Source: JAIPEI01 sp964443135 (GTDB lineage Bacteria > Desulfobacterota > DSM-4660 > Desulfatiglandales > HGW-15). Taken from it: a stretch of DNA of 64,000 nucleotides. Where the stretch lies: positions 1-64,000 of the forward strand of contig CAYUBQ010000015.1 of the NCBI GenBank assembly GCA_964443135.1, given 5' to 3'. The number at the start of each line of letters is the position of its first letter. The stretch's first letter is position 1. The notes beneath the pieces were generated by a model. That model was given only the letters and a program-made list of their open reading frames with translations, did not search any database and was not told the origin of the DNA. Positions 42,896-51,110 of this stretch are shown piece by piece. Both the position numbers and the translations under genes were made by a program.

Positions 42896-44239
42896 ATGGG
42901 ACTGACTGGTATTCAGATCTTCAAAATGCTGCCCAAGACGAACTGCGGGGAGTGCGGCGTTCCCACCTGCCTGGCCTTTGCCATGAACCTGGCCTCGGGC
43001 AAGGCGGAGCTGGACGCCTGCCCGTACGTCTCGGACGAGGCCCGGGAGCAACTGGCCGAGGCATCGGCGCCTCCGATCCGCCCGGTGGCGATCGGAGCCG
43101 GTGTGCGGGCCTTCAAGGTCGGCGGCGAGACGGTCATGTTTCGCCACGAGAAGACCTTTTACAACCCGACCGCGCTGGGCGCCCTGGTCACCTCGGACAC
43201 GGACGCCGACGCACTCGACAAGAAGCTCAAGGAGTGGAACGCCCTCCAGTTCGAGCGGGTGGGGATCAACCTCCGTCCCGAGCTCGTGGCGCTCAAGGAC
43301 GTGAACGGGGACGCCGCCGCCTTCGGTGCGGCCGCCAAGAAGATTGCCTCTGAGAGCGAGTTCAACCTCGTGCTCATGAGCGACAAGGTGGACGTGCTCG
43401 AGGCGGGCGTGGAGGCGGCCGGCTTCAAGAAGCCGCTCCTGTACGCCGCCACGGCGGACAACGCGGACGACATGGGAAACCTGGCCAAGGAGAGCGGGCT
43501 GCCTCTGGCCGTGAAGGCCGACGATCCCGAAGGCCTGGCGGCCCTGACCGACAAGCTGACCGGCATGGGCCTCAAAGATTTGGTTCTGGACGCGGGGGCC
43601 CGGGAGCCCAAGCGGCTGTTCGAGAACCAGGTGGGCATCCGGCGGGCCGCCCTCAAGGCGGGGAACCGCTCCGTCGGATTCCCCACCATCACCTTCCCCT
43701 GCGAGATGGCGGGGAATTTGGACATGGAGACCGTGATCGCGGGCCTCCTGATCGCCAAGTACGCGGGCATCGCGATCCTGTCCGACTTCAAGGGGGAGAG
43801 CCTGTTCCCGCTGCTCCTCGAACGGCTCAACATCTACACGGACCCGCAACGGCCCATGACCGTGACCCAGGGGATCTACGAGGTGGGCTCTCCGGACGAG
43901 AACTCCCCCGTGCTCATCACCACGAACTTCTCGCTCACCTACTTCATCGTGAGCGGGGAGATCGAGGCGAGCCGGATCCCGAGCTGGCTGCTGATCATGG
44001 ACACGGAGGGCCTCTCGGTGATGACCGCCTGGGCGGCCGGGAAGTTCGTGGGCGACGCCGTGGGCATGTTCGTGAAGAAGTGCGGGATCGCCGACAAGGT
44101 GAAGCACCGCAAGATCATCATCCCCGGCTACGCTGCGGCGATCAGCGGGGACATGGAGGAAGAGCTCCCGGACTGGGAGATCCTGATCGGACCCCGGGAT
44201 GCATCCTTGATTCCGAAGTACCTCAAAGATTTGAAGTAG
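42896..44239 (+). CDS. acsC: Corrinoid/iron-sulfur protein large subunit
   Basis: This 447-residue subunit carries an N-terminal 4Fe-4S domain (TNCGECGVPTCLAFAMNLA, with a fourth Cys in LDACPYVSD) followed by a TIM barrel and a C-terminal B12-binding domain (about 330-447). It is the methyl carrier between AcsE and AcsB, paired with AcsD. The ATG follows AGGGGAG. The spacing to neighbours (76 and 48 bp) fits one transcript. Confidence 0.95.
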   Translation: MGLTGIQIFKMLPKTNCGECGVPTCLAFAMNLASGKAELDACPYVSDEAREQLAEASAPPIRPVAIGAGVRAFKVGGETVMFRHEKTFYNPTALGALVTSDTDADALDKKLKEWNALQFERVGINLRPELVALKDVNGDAAAFGAAAKKIASESEFNLVLMSDKVDVLEAGVEAAGFKKPLLYAATADNADDMGNLAKESGLPLAVKADDPEGLAALTDKLTGMGLKDLVLDAGAREPKRLFENQVGIRRAALKAGNRSVGFPTITFPCEMAGNLDMETVIAGLLIAKYAGIAILSDFKGESLFPLLLERLNIYTDPQRPMTVTQGIYEVGSPDENSPVLITTNFSLTYFIVSGEIEASRIPSWLLIMDTEGLSVMTAWAAGKFVGDAVGMFVKKCGIADKVKHRKIIIPGYAAAISGDMEEELPDWEILIGPRDASLIPKYLKDLK

Positions 44240-44287
44240 CCGCCTTTTGCGGCAAATCCCCGACCCCGTTCGAGATGGAGAACGCTT

Positions 44288-45172
44288 ATGTATCTGATTG
44301 GAGAAAACCTGAACGTCATCAACCGGGAGATCGGAAAGGCCTTCAAGGAAAAGGATCCGGGGCCCATTGCCGCGGAAGCGAAGCGGCAGAAGGAAAAGGG
44401 CATGGACTGGATCGACATCAACCTCGGTCCCGCCCGCAAGGGGGGCCCGGAGCTGATGGAGTTCGTGGTCAAGACGGTCCAGGAGGAGATCGGCGACGAG
44501 ATCCCCCTCTGCCTCGACACCTCGAACATCGAGGCCATGGAAGCCGGCCTGGCGACCCACAAGGGAAAGGCCATCATCAACTCGATCATGGCCCGGCCTG
44601 AGCGGTACGAAAAGATGATCCCGCTGGCGGTCAAGTACAAGTCGAACATGATCGCCCTCATGTGGGGTCCGGAAGGGCTGCCGCGTGACGAGAACGAGCG
44701 GGCCGCCCTGGCCGTGGAGCTCCTGTACGCGGCCAACGAGGCCGGCGTCCCCAACGAGGACATCTTCGTGGACGGCATCGTCACGCCGGTCAACATCCAG
44801 CAGCCCCAGCTCATGAGCCTTTTGGCCTTTCAGGAGATGCTCCAGGACATCGCGCCCGGGGCCAAATCGACCTGCGGCCTGTCCAACATCTCCAACGGTC
44901 CGCCGGAACACCTCCGCCCCATTCTGAACCAGACCTACATGGTGATGCTGGAGCGGAAGGGGATGTACTCGTGCATCGCGGACGCGTATGACGATCGGCT
45001 GGTCGCCATCGCCCGGGGCGAGCGGCCGGACATCGTGGAGGTCATTCACAAGGTGATGGACGAGGAGGCCGTGGACATGGGGTCCCTCTCCAAGGAGCTC
45101 CAGGACTACGTCAAGACGTCCAGGGTCATCCTGGGCTACTCCCTTTACTCGGATTCCTGGCTGGAGCTGTAG
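44288..45172 (+). CDS. acsE: 5-methyltetrahydrofolate:corrinoid/iron-sulfur protein methyltransferase
   Basis: This 294-residue pterin-binding TIM barrel transfers the methyl group from methyl-tetrahydrofolate to the AcsCD cobalt. It shows LIGENLNVINREIGKA, WIDINLGPARKGGPE, LCLDTSNIEAMEAGL, FVDGIVTPVNIQQ and STCGLSNISNG (the N-binding loop), all typical of AcsE. It is slightly longer than the 262-residue Moorella enzyme. It closes the operon and is followed by a strong terminator. Confidence 0.95.
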   Translation: MYLIGENLNVINREIGKAFKEKDPGPIAAEAKRQKEKGMDWIDINLGPARKGGPELMEFVVKTVQEEIGDEIPLCLDTSNIEAMEAGLATHKGKAIINSIMARPERYEKMIPLAVKYKSNMIALMWGPEGLPRDENERAALAVELLYAANEAGVPNEDIFVDGIVTPVNIQQPQLMSLLAFQEMLQDIAPGAKSTCGLSNISNGPPEHLRPILNQTYMVMLERKGMYSCIADAYDDRLVAIARGERPDIVEVIHKVMDEEAVDMGSLSKELQDYVKTSRVILGYSLYSDSWLEL

Positions 45173-45207
45173 TGTCTTGATGGCGGTCTTCGGGCCGCCG
45201 GAATCGG

Positions 45208-45249
45208 AGGCCTCCCCATGGAACGGGCCGATGCCGCATGGGGAGGCCT
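45208..45249 (+). terminator. Intrinsic terminator of the CODH/ACS operon
   Basis: A perfect stem of about 12 pairs (AGGCCTCCCCAT with ATGGGGAGGCCT) encloses an 18-base loop and is followed by TTCTGTTT. It begins 36 bp after the acsE stop. Confidence 0.85.
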
Positions 45250-45346
45250 TTCTGTTTGAAGCTCGGTCTCACGGACGGGACCGCACGAGCGGTGAATGTC
45301 AGAGCCGCGCCGGTCCCGTACCGGCGGGCGGGGAGAAGGAAAAGAG

Positions 45347-46231
45347 ATGAAAGGCAAGGACGAGCTGCCCATGATGGAGGCCACACCGGGCGACCTGGAG
45401 AGGTCGGAGCAGGATCGAATGATCGAGGCCGGCCTCCGGCGGATCGGGCGGAAGATCCTGGTCATGAGCGGCAAGGGCGGGGTGGGCAAGAGCACGGTGG
45501 CGGCCGCCCTGGCCCTCTTTCTCGCGAGTCGCGGTTTTCGGGTGGGCCTTCTGGACGTCGATCTTCACGGCCCGAGCGTTCCTCGTCTTCTCGGGATTCG
45601 AGGCGGCCTCCAAGTGGAGGAGAAAGGCGTTGTACGCCCCTTTGCGGTGAACGGGAACCTCTCCGTGATGTCCATGGAGATGATCCTGGGAGACAACAAG
45701 GACGCGGCCGTCATCTGGCGGGGTCCGCTCAAGATCAGCGCCATCCGCCAGTTCATCTCGGACATCGACTGGGGGGATCTGGACTTCCTGGTGGTGGACT
45801 CGCCGCCGGGGACCGGGGACGAACCCCTCACCGTCGCCCAGACCATCCCCGACGCAGAGGCCCTGATCGTCACCACCCCGCAGGAGATCAGTCTGGCCGA
45901 CGTGCGGAAGTCCATCAGCTTCTGTCGTCAGGTCGACATGAAGATCCTCGGTCTCGTGGAAAACATGGCCGCCATGACCTGCCCCCACTGCGGAGAGCGG
46001 GTGACCCTGTTCGGCTCGGGGGGCGGCGCCGCCCTGGCGGAAAGCACGGGCCTCCCGCTGATCGCGGAGATCCCGGCGGATCCCGGCGTGGTGGAGCTGG
46101 GCGATCGGGGAGAGCTCGCACTGCTTCTGGACGGACCGGGGAGCGACGTGCGGCGGGCGCTCGACCGGGTGGTGGACGGGATCGTCGAAGGCGGATCGAG
46201 CAAATCCTCGGCCTCCTCTACGGCGGACTGA
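45347..46231 (+). CDS. Mrp/NBP35-family P-loop ATPase (Fe-S carrier)
   Basis: This 294-residue protein has the deviant Walker A VMSGKGGVGKST, the LLDVDLHGPSVPRLLG switch and PPGTGDEPLTVAQT. The C-terminal metal/cluster motif is Cys-x-x-Cys in MTCPHCGERVTLFG, as in ApbC/NBP35 scaffolds. Such proteins carry and deliver 4Fe-4S clusters. Placing it after the CODH/ACS operon suggests cluster supply for those enzymes, but the terminator makes it a separate unit. The ATG at 45347 was preferred over 45296 because GAGAAGGAAAAGAG lies just ahead of it. Confidence 0.9.
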   Translation: MKGKDELPMMEATPGDLERSEQDRMIEAGLRRIGRKILVMSGKGGVGKSTVAAALALFLASRGFRVGLLDVDLHGPSVPRLLGIRGGLQVEEKGVVRPFAVNGNLSVMSMEMILGDNKDAAVIWRGPLKISAIRQFISDIDWGDLDFLVVDSPPGTGDEPLTVAQTIPDAEALIVTTPQEISLADVRKSISFCRQVDMKILGLVENMAAMTCPHCGERVTLFGSGGGAALAESTGLPLIAEIPADPGVVELGDRGELALLLDGPGSDVRRALDRVVDGIVEGGSSKSSASSTAD

Positions 46232-46281
46232 GAGAGAGGCGCGGATCGGGACTCCGTTTGTCCCGGAAAGGGAGCCGGAGC

Positions 46282-47748
46282 ATGGTACAGATCTTTGTCT
46301 GCCACCTTTTCTTCGGCCTGATCCTGATCGTCTACGGGGCCCAGGTCTGACCGTTCCTGGAGGGCCTCGGGTATCTTCAGGCCTCCCTGAACACCTACAT
46401 CCCGATCCTCCTGGTCTTTCCGGCCAGGCAGTACGCCTTCGTGCGCACCCGGCGCCGCCTGGAGGCCAAGGAGTCCGGGGGCGGCCGGAGCCTCTACAAC
46501 CTCCCGTGGCACGAGTTCCTGGGAGAGTTCCTGTTCTGGATGGTCGCGGGCCTGCTCATGGCGGTCAGCTACCTGGCCCTGTTTCACGCCCCTTTGGAAT
46601 CGGCCGTCAAGGTCCTCCTGGGCTGCTTCAGCTTCGGGCTCCTCGGCGGAATGCTCTGCTACCTCTCCTTTGAAAAGCGGCTCATCCGGTTTCTCCGAGG
46701 CCTTCCCCATCCGCCGGACAGAGCCCCCGGCAAGCTCTTGTCGGTCTCCAAGAAGATGTTCTTCTTCATGGCCACGGTCCTGGTGCTCATGGCCGGTGCC
46801 GTGCTCTTCATGGTCTACATGGACATCAACTTCCTCCTCGAGAACAGGGGCGTCTTCGGCCGGGAGATCTACGCCGGTGTGTTCAAGGAGATCGTCTTCG
46901 CCTTCGGCGTGCTCCTCTTCCTGAGCAGCCTCATCATCATCCGGTACTCCCGGAACCTCCACGACGTCCTGGACCTTCAGCTGAGCGTGATGGAAGAGAT
47001 CGGGCAGGGAAACTACCTCCGGAAGGTCCCCATCGTGAGCAGCGACGAGTTCGGGCTCATTGCGGCCAAGACGAACCAGATGATCGAGGGCCTGAGGGAG
47101 AGAGACTTCTGCGAGATCAGCTTCGGTCGCTATATGGCCCCCGAGGTGAGCGAGAAGATCCTTCGGGGCGAGGTCCCTTCGGAAGGAGAGATCCGCCAGG
47201 CCACCGTCCTCTTCTGCGACCTCCGGGGGTACACGCCGTTCGTGGAGCGGAACGAGCCCCGGGAGGTGGTGGGTTTTCTGAACGAATACTTCACCGAGAT
47301 GGAGCAGGCCGTGAAGCGGTTTCACGGCATCGTGCTCCAGTACATCGGCGACGAGATCGAGGCCGTGTTCGGCGCCCCGGACGATCTGGAGAACCATGCG
47401 GAGATGGCCGTTCTGGCCGCCCTTCACATGCGGGAGCGGTTGGCCGAGCTCAACCGGCGCCGTTCCGAGCGCGGGGAAGAACCGGTGGCCCACGGCGTGG
47501 GGATTCACACCGGAGAGGTCCTGGCCGGAAGCGTGGGCAGCCCGGAGCGCCTCGTCTACGCGCTGGTCGGGGACACGGTGAATGTCGCCTCGAGGATCCA
47601 GGACCTGAACAAACGCTTCGGTACGGACATTCTGGTGAGCGAGACCACGCGGGACCGCGTGAAGGACGAAGACCTTCGCTTTGTGAGCCAGGGAAAGACC
47701 GTGCTCCGAGGGAAACGCCAGGAGCTGGAGCTCTTTCGGCTGACATGA
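46282..47748 (+). CDS. Membrane class III nucleotide cyclase (HAMP) with in-frame UGA codon
   Basis: From the ATG at 46282 (good GGGAG site) the frame encodes a first transmembrane helix (QIFVCHLFFGLILIVYGAQV), then UGA at 46348-46350, and continues open through a second helix and two more (about 85-125, 155-205) to the end. A HAMP-like linker (LQLSVMEEIGQGNYLRKVPI) leads to a class III cyclase domain with metal Asp in ATVLFCDLRGYTPF and YIGDEIEAVFG, and GDTVNVASRIQDLN. It would be 488 residues with UGA read. If translation begins at GTG 46441, the protein loses two helices. Possible causes are selenocysteine, a TGG-to-TGA mutation or a sequence error. A SECIS-like hairpin follows the UGA. 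Confidence 0.78.
46359..46386 (+). promoter_or_regulatory. Hairpin 8 nt after the in-frame UGA, SECIS-like
   Basis: GGAGG-(G)-CCT pairs with AGG-CCTCC, with one bulged G and an 11-base loop CGGGTATCTTC. The second loop base is G and lies 19 nt after the UGA, within the distance range reported for bacterial SECIS elements. Coding constraint can also create such stems by chance. Confidence 0.35.
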
Positions 47749-47902
47749 GAGGTTCCCGCCCGTTCCGGCACAAAAACGGGCCCGTCGAACCGGTCGAAAC
47801 CGACGTCTCCCTTGATCGACGGGGCTTTTCAGGGTATAGTGGATCCTTTCTTGCGGCGTCGAAGCCCCGCGGATCACCGGGAAAAACGAGGAGCACCAAC
47901 CC

Positions 47903-48655
47903 TTGAAGGCTGTTCACGAAAATGCGCCGTCCGGCATGCCCCTCCTGCGAACGGGCAAGGAAACGGGGCGTGTGCGCCGGTGCCTCTCCTGCGGGACCAC
48001 GTCCATGAACGGCGGTCGCCGTTACTGCTCCAAGGGCTGCCGCGAGCAGATGATGTGGGTCCTTTCCCTGTCCAAGGGGCTCCTCCGCGTCTTCAATGCA
48101 AGATATGCCGCCTTCACGTTCGATCAGAGCCGCATCTTCCTCGACATCCTGCCGCTTCGATCCTGGGACATCTCCCGTTTCACCTGCCGGAGGCGCGTGG
48201 CCCGGAAGCCCGCCGTAGACCTCAAGGACCTGATCCTGCAGTCCGGCGAGGAGTGGCACGAGATGGTCGGCAGCCATAAATCCAAGGGATACGCCTCCCT
48301 CTTTCTCTTGAGAAAAAACCACGACCAGACCGTCCCCGCCGATGCCGTCATGCCGGATCGAAGGGTGAGGCCGAGGTTCTCGCGCGTCGAAAAGGAGTCG
48401 ATCAAGGCCCTTCGAATCGGCGTCAACGAGCTCCTTTCGGAGGCGGCCGTGGAAAGGGTCAAGTCCGCCTACAAACGCATGGCCAAGCTGCATCACCCGG
48501 ACATGGGGGGGTGCGCCGAGGATTTTCGACGGCTGAACGAGGCCCACGAGCAGATGATCCTGTGGGCAAAGAACCCGCAATTCACCGCCAGGAAAGCGCT
48601 TGTCGACTGCTGGTCCTACGACGGATACACGAATCGCTGGGTGCCCCCTCTCTGA
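47903..48655 (+). CDS. Zinc-finger protein with C-terminal J domain
   Basis: This 250-residue protein has an N-terminal Cys4 site (C27, C30, C42, C46 in CLSCG and YCSKGC) and a C-terminal J domain (about 170-230), with the Hsp70-activating HPD at 198-200 in KLHHPDMGG. The centre (55-160) is basic and of unknown fold. In standard DnaJ the J domain is N-terminal, so the order is reversed. The TTG start follows GAGGAGCACC; no ATG fits. It is probably a DnaK co-chaperone of special use, perhaps for a Zn- or RNA-binding client. Confidence 0.72.
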   Translation: MKAVHENAPSGMPLLRTGKETGRVRRCLSCGTTSMNGGRRYCSKGCREQMMWVLSLSKGLLRVFNARYAAFTFDQSRIFLDILPLRSWDISRFTCRRRVARKPAVDLKDLILQSGEEWHEMVGSHKSKGYASLFLLRKNHDQTVPADAVMPDRRVRPRFSRVEKESIKALRIGVNELLSEAAVERVKSAYKRMAKLHHPDMGGCAEDFRRLNEAHEQMILWAKNPQFTARKALVDCWSYDGYTNRWVPPL

Positions 48656-48734
48656 GGTCCCGGACCCCCGCCGACCGGATCTGGTCTCGAGTACGGTCCG
48701 GACCGGGGAGGAACGCCCGGCCTGCGAGTGAACC

Positions 48735-49799
48735 GTGCCTGTCCAGTCCGTTTCGGCTCGAGACTGCCTGAAGGACTCGCCCGTGGAAGCCTCGGCGCCG
48801 TGCCGGGTCGATGCCGGCGGGACCTGGGACATCAAGGCCCTGGCCCTGCCGCTGGAACGCGAGGCGCCCGTGACGGTGAACGTCGCCCTGGACCTGCGGA
48901 CGCGGGTGCGCCTCCTGCCGTATCGCGAGGGCCGGGTGCGGGTGGCCTCACAGGGTTTTCAGCCGGAGGGCGAAGCGGGCGAGGCGGGTGCCCTCCCCTT
49001 CCGCCCGCCGTTCGGTCTCTTCTTCGCGGCAGTGGAGCGGTTCGGTTTCCACGGGGTGGAGGTCCGGATCGCCTCGGACTCCCCGCCCAGATCCGCCCTG
49101 GGGGGCTCCAGCACGGCCCTGACCGCTCTCCTGCGGGCCCTTTCCATCCTGAACGCCCGCCTGGGAAAGAAGGCCCTGCCCCCCAAGGCGCTGCTCCTGC
49201 TGGGGTACCACCTGGAGGACGGCGTTTCCGGGGGGTTCTGCGGCATGCAGGACCAGGCCGCCGCGGTGTACGGCGGAGTGAATCTGTGGCGATGGCAATA
49301 CGGCCGACCCGGGACCCCGTTCCTCCGGGAGCCCCTTTTGGGCGCCCGGGGCGGTCGCGAGCTCACGAAGCGGATCCTGGTGGCGCACAGCGGACGGGAC
49401 CACGACTCCGGTTCCGTGAACCGGGGATGGGGGGAGGCGTTTCTCTCGGGCCGCACCCGCAAAGGGTGGCTGAGCGCCAACCGCAAGGTACACCGCCTGG
49501 CCCAGGCCCTGCGGGAGCGGGACTGGACCGGCGCGGGGGAATGCCTTCGGGAGGAGATGGCCGTGCGTCGCGAGATCACTCCCGACGCCTTGATTCCCGA
49601 GACCCGGATCCTGATCGATGCGGCCGAGGCCGAGGGTTGCGGGGCCCGCTTCGCCGGCGCCGGCGCCGGCGGAGCGGTCTGGGCGATCGGCGCCCGGGAC
49701 CGGATCCGGACCCTTCGCCCACGGTGGGAAGGGCTCCTGGAAACCATGGAGGGGGGACGGATCCTCGACTGCAGGGTCGATCCGCGCGGGGCCCGATGA
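48735..49799 (+). CDS. GHMP-family sugar kinase
   Basis: This 354-residue kinase begins with the substrate motif SAPCRVDAGGTWDIKALAL and has the ATP loop PPRSALGGSSTAL and the C-terminal FAGAGAGGAVWAI. The arrangement resembles galactokinase/D-glycero-D-manno-heptose 7-phosphate kinase-type proteins. The acceptor sugar is not readable. It starts at GTG 48735; the upstream J-domain gene ends 79 bp earlier. No glycan genes surround it here. Confidence 0.85.
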   Translation: MPVQSVSARDCLKDSPVEASAPCRVDAGGTWDIKALALPLEREAPVTVNVALDLRTRVRLLPYREGRVRVASQGFQPEGEAGEAGALPFRPPFGLFFAAVERFGFHGVEVRIASDSPPRSALGGSSTALTALLRALSILNARLGKKALPPKALLLLGYHLEDGVSGGFCGMQDQAAAVYGGVNLWRWQYGRPGTPFLREPLLGARGGRELTKRILVAHSGRDHDSGSVNRGWGEAFLSGRTRKGWLSANRKVHRLAQALRERDWTGAGECLREEMAVRREITPDALIPETRILIDAAEAEGCGARFAGAGAGGAVWAIGARDRIRTLRPRWEGLLETMEGGRILDCRVDPRGAR

Positions 49800-49890
49800 C
49801 GGCCCTCCCGCGGCATGCGGAAGAGAGGAAGCGGCGGCAGGCGTACGGGCAGCCCTCCGTCCCGCAGGAAGGGCCTGAAGGACCGAAGCC

Positions 49891-50346
49891 ATGGAGACGA
49901 TGGAGAACCGGGCACAGGCGCCCCGGGTACGGATGATCATTCAGGTCGGATTCGACGTGCTCGACATCCTGGCCACCCGCTTCGAGAAGGAGATGGGGCG
50001 GGAGTTCCTGCGGGTGTGGAACGAGAGCCTGGCGGGGATGGGGTGCCCGGCGGCGGCCCTTTTCGAAGGCATCCAGCCGGGGGCGGACAACCGGGACATC
50101 AACCGGCACATCGTCCGGACGCGCTGGGACGATCGCAAGGACCGGAACGACCCCCGGATCATCCAGGAGGCCTTTCTGGAGGTGATCGACAAGCAGCTGG
50201 AGGCCGCGCGCCGGATCCTGGGCCTCGGGATCGTCGAGCAGGCGACCGGCGAGGCCGTCCGCGTGCTCTCCATGGTGCAAAGGTACGAGGGAGACTCGGA
50301 GGTGGCGCGGGCCTTCATGGGCCGGCTCCGGGGCTCCCCGGACTGA
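49891..50346 (+). CDS. Hypothetical protein, helical
   Basis: This 151-residue protein has no motif I recognise. It is predicted mainly alpha-helical, with acidic and basic residues mixed, no signal peptide and a single cysteine in the middle. The ATG at 49891 has a weak GAAGG. It follows the GHMP kinase by 91 bp on the same strand and converges with the pil cluster. Coding character is supported by length, codon use like its neighbours and the lack of a better frame. Confidence 0.6.
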   Translation: METMENRAQAPRVRMIIQVGFDVLDILATRFEKEMGREFLRVWNESLAGMGCPAAALFEGIQPGADNRDINRHIVRTRWDDRKDRNDPRIIQEAFLEVIDKQLEAARRILGLGIVEQATGEAVRVLSMVQRYEGDSEVARAFMGRLRGSPD

Positions 50347-50358
50347 GCCCGCCAACCA

Positions 50359-50376
50359 CCCCCCCCGGGGGGGGGG
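50359..50376. terminator. C8G10 palindrome between converging genes
   Basis: Eight Cs are followed by ten Gs, which can fold back, although without a normal loop. It lies between two converging gene ends and may act as a bidirectional transcription stop. Such runs are also hard to sequence accurately. No T-tract follows. Confidence 0.35.
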
Positions 50377-50378
50377 CC

Positions 50379-51059
50379 CTACCCCCTTCCGAGTTCCTTC
50401 AGGGTATCCATGAACACCTTGTAAAAGCGATCGTTCTCGGAGACCGCCTTCCTCAGGACGGCCTGGAGCTTGTCCAGGTCTCCCGGGTTGATCACCAGGT
50501 TGGCGCTCATGGCGAAGGTCATCATGTTGTCCATGGTCTGGAGCTGATCCCCCAGGAGGGCCAGGAAGATCTTTCGCCGGACGGACATGGGAAGGTGATT
50601 GATGGCGTTGACGATCGGGCTGTGCTCGAGGGGCTGGCCGTCGAACCCTTCGGCCAGGAACACGAGATCGAACACGTGGAAACGCATCTTGCTGATGGCG
50701 TCGCGCGTGTCCGGCGAGTCCACGAAACGGTACGCCAGCGCTTCCACCGCCGTCCGGATCTGCTCCTTCCGGGCGAGGTCGCTGTCCAGGACGAGGGCCA
50801 GCCTGGTCCCTTCCTCGTAAAACCCGAGAGACGTGTCGTCGCCGTAGTCGAGCTCCTGCCCCGAGGTCTTCCGCTCGGACGGATCGGACGCCGCAGCCCC
50901 CCCCTCCGTCCTTTGGGAGTCCCCGGCGGAACCCTCCCGCGTGTCGAGGGTGATCTTGTTCCGGCAGGAGGGGCAGGCGATCTTGACGATCTGGTCCCGG
51001 GGAAGCTTCTCGTCCGGAATCTTCAGGGTCTTGCTGCAGTGGCTGCACGTCACCTCCAT
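50379..51059 (-). CDS. Zinc-ribbon protein with receiver-like domain
   Basis: This 226-residue protein starts with an MJ0042-type zinc ribbon (C5, C8, C29, C32 in CSHCSKTLKIP and IACPSCRNKI). A low-complexity linker (about 43-78) leads to a C-terminal domain with a receiver-like pattern (LALVLDSDLARKEQIRTAV, FDLVFLAEGF). The normal acceptor Asp seems to be absent (FDLVFLAE), so it may be a pseudo-receiver. It is the last gene of a unit with pilT and a PilU-like gene, 51 bp apart. A role in control of pilus retraction is inferred from the location only. Confidence 0.65.
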   Translation of the reverse strand: MEVTCSHCSKTLKIPDEKLPRDQIVKIACPSCRNKITLDTREGSAGDSQRTEGGAAASDPSERKTSGQELDYGDDTSLGFYEEGTRLALVLDSDLARKEQIRTAVEALAYRFVDSPDTRDAISKMRFHVFDLVFLAEGFDGQPLEHSPIVNAINHLPMSVRRKIFLALLGDQLQTMDNMMTFAMSANLVINPGDLDKLQAVLRKAVSENDRFYKVFMDTLKELGRG

Positions 51060-51110
51060 GGATGCACTCCTTGAGCGTGCGGTTCGACGGACCGCAGCGG
51101 ATCGGGGCCC

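Noticed and set aside
38464..42897. A minus-strand frame of 1477 codons opposite acsA and acsB
   Set aside because: It is long only because GC-rich codons on the plus strand avoid stop codons on the other strand. It has no ribosome site or motif, and the plus-strand genes are certain.
45296..45346. Earlier ATG start for the Mrp ATPase
   Set aside because: It lacks a ribosome site and the added residues are not family-like; the ATG at 45347 follows a purine-rich site.
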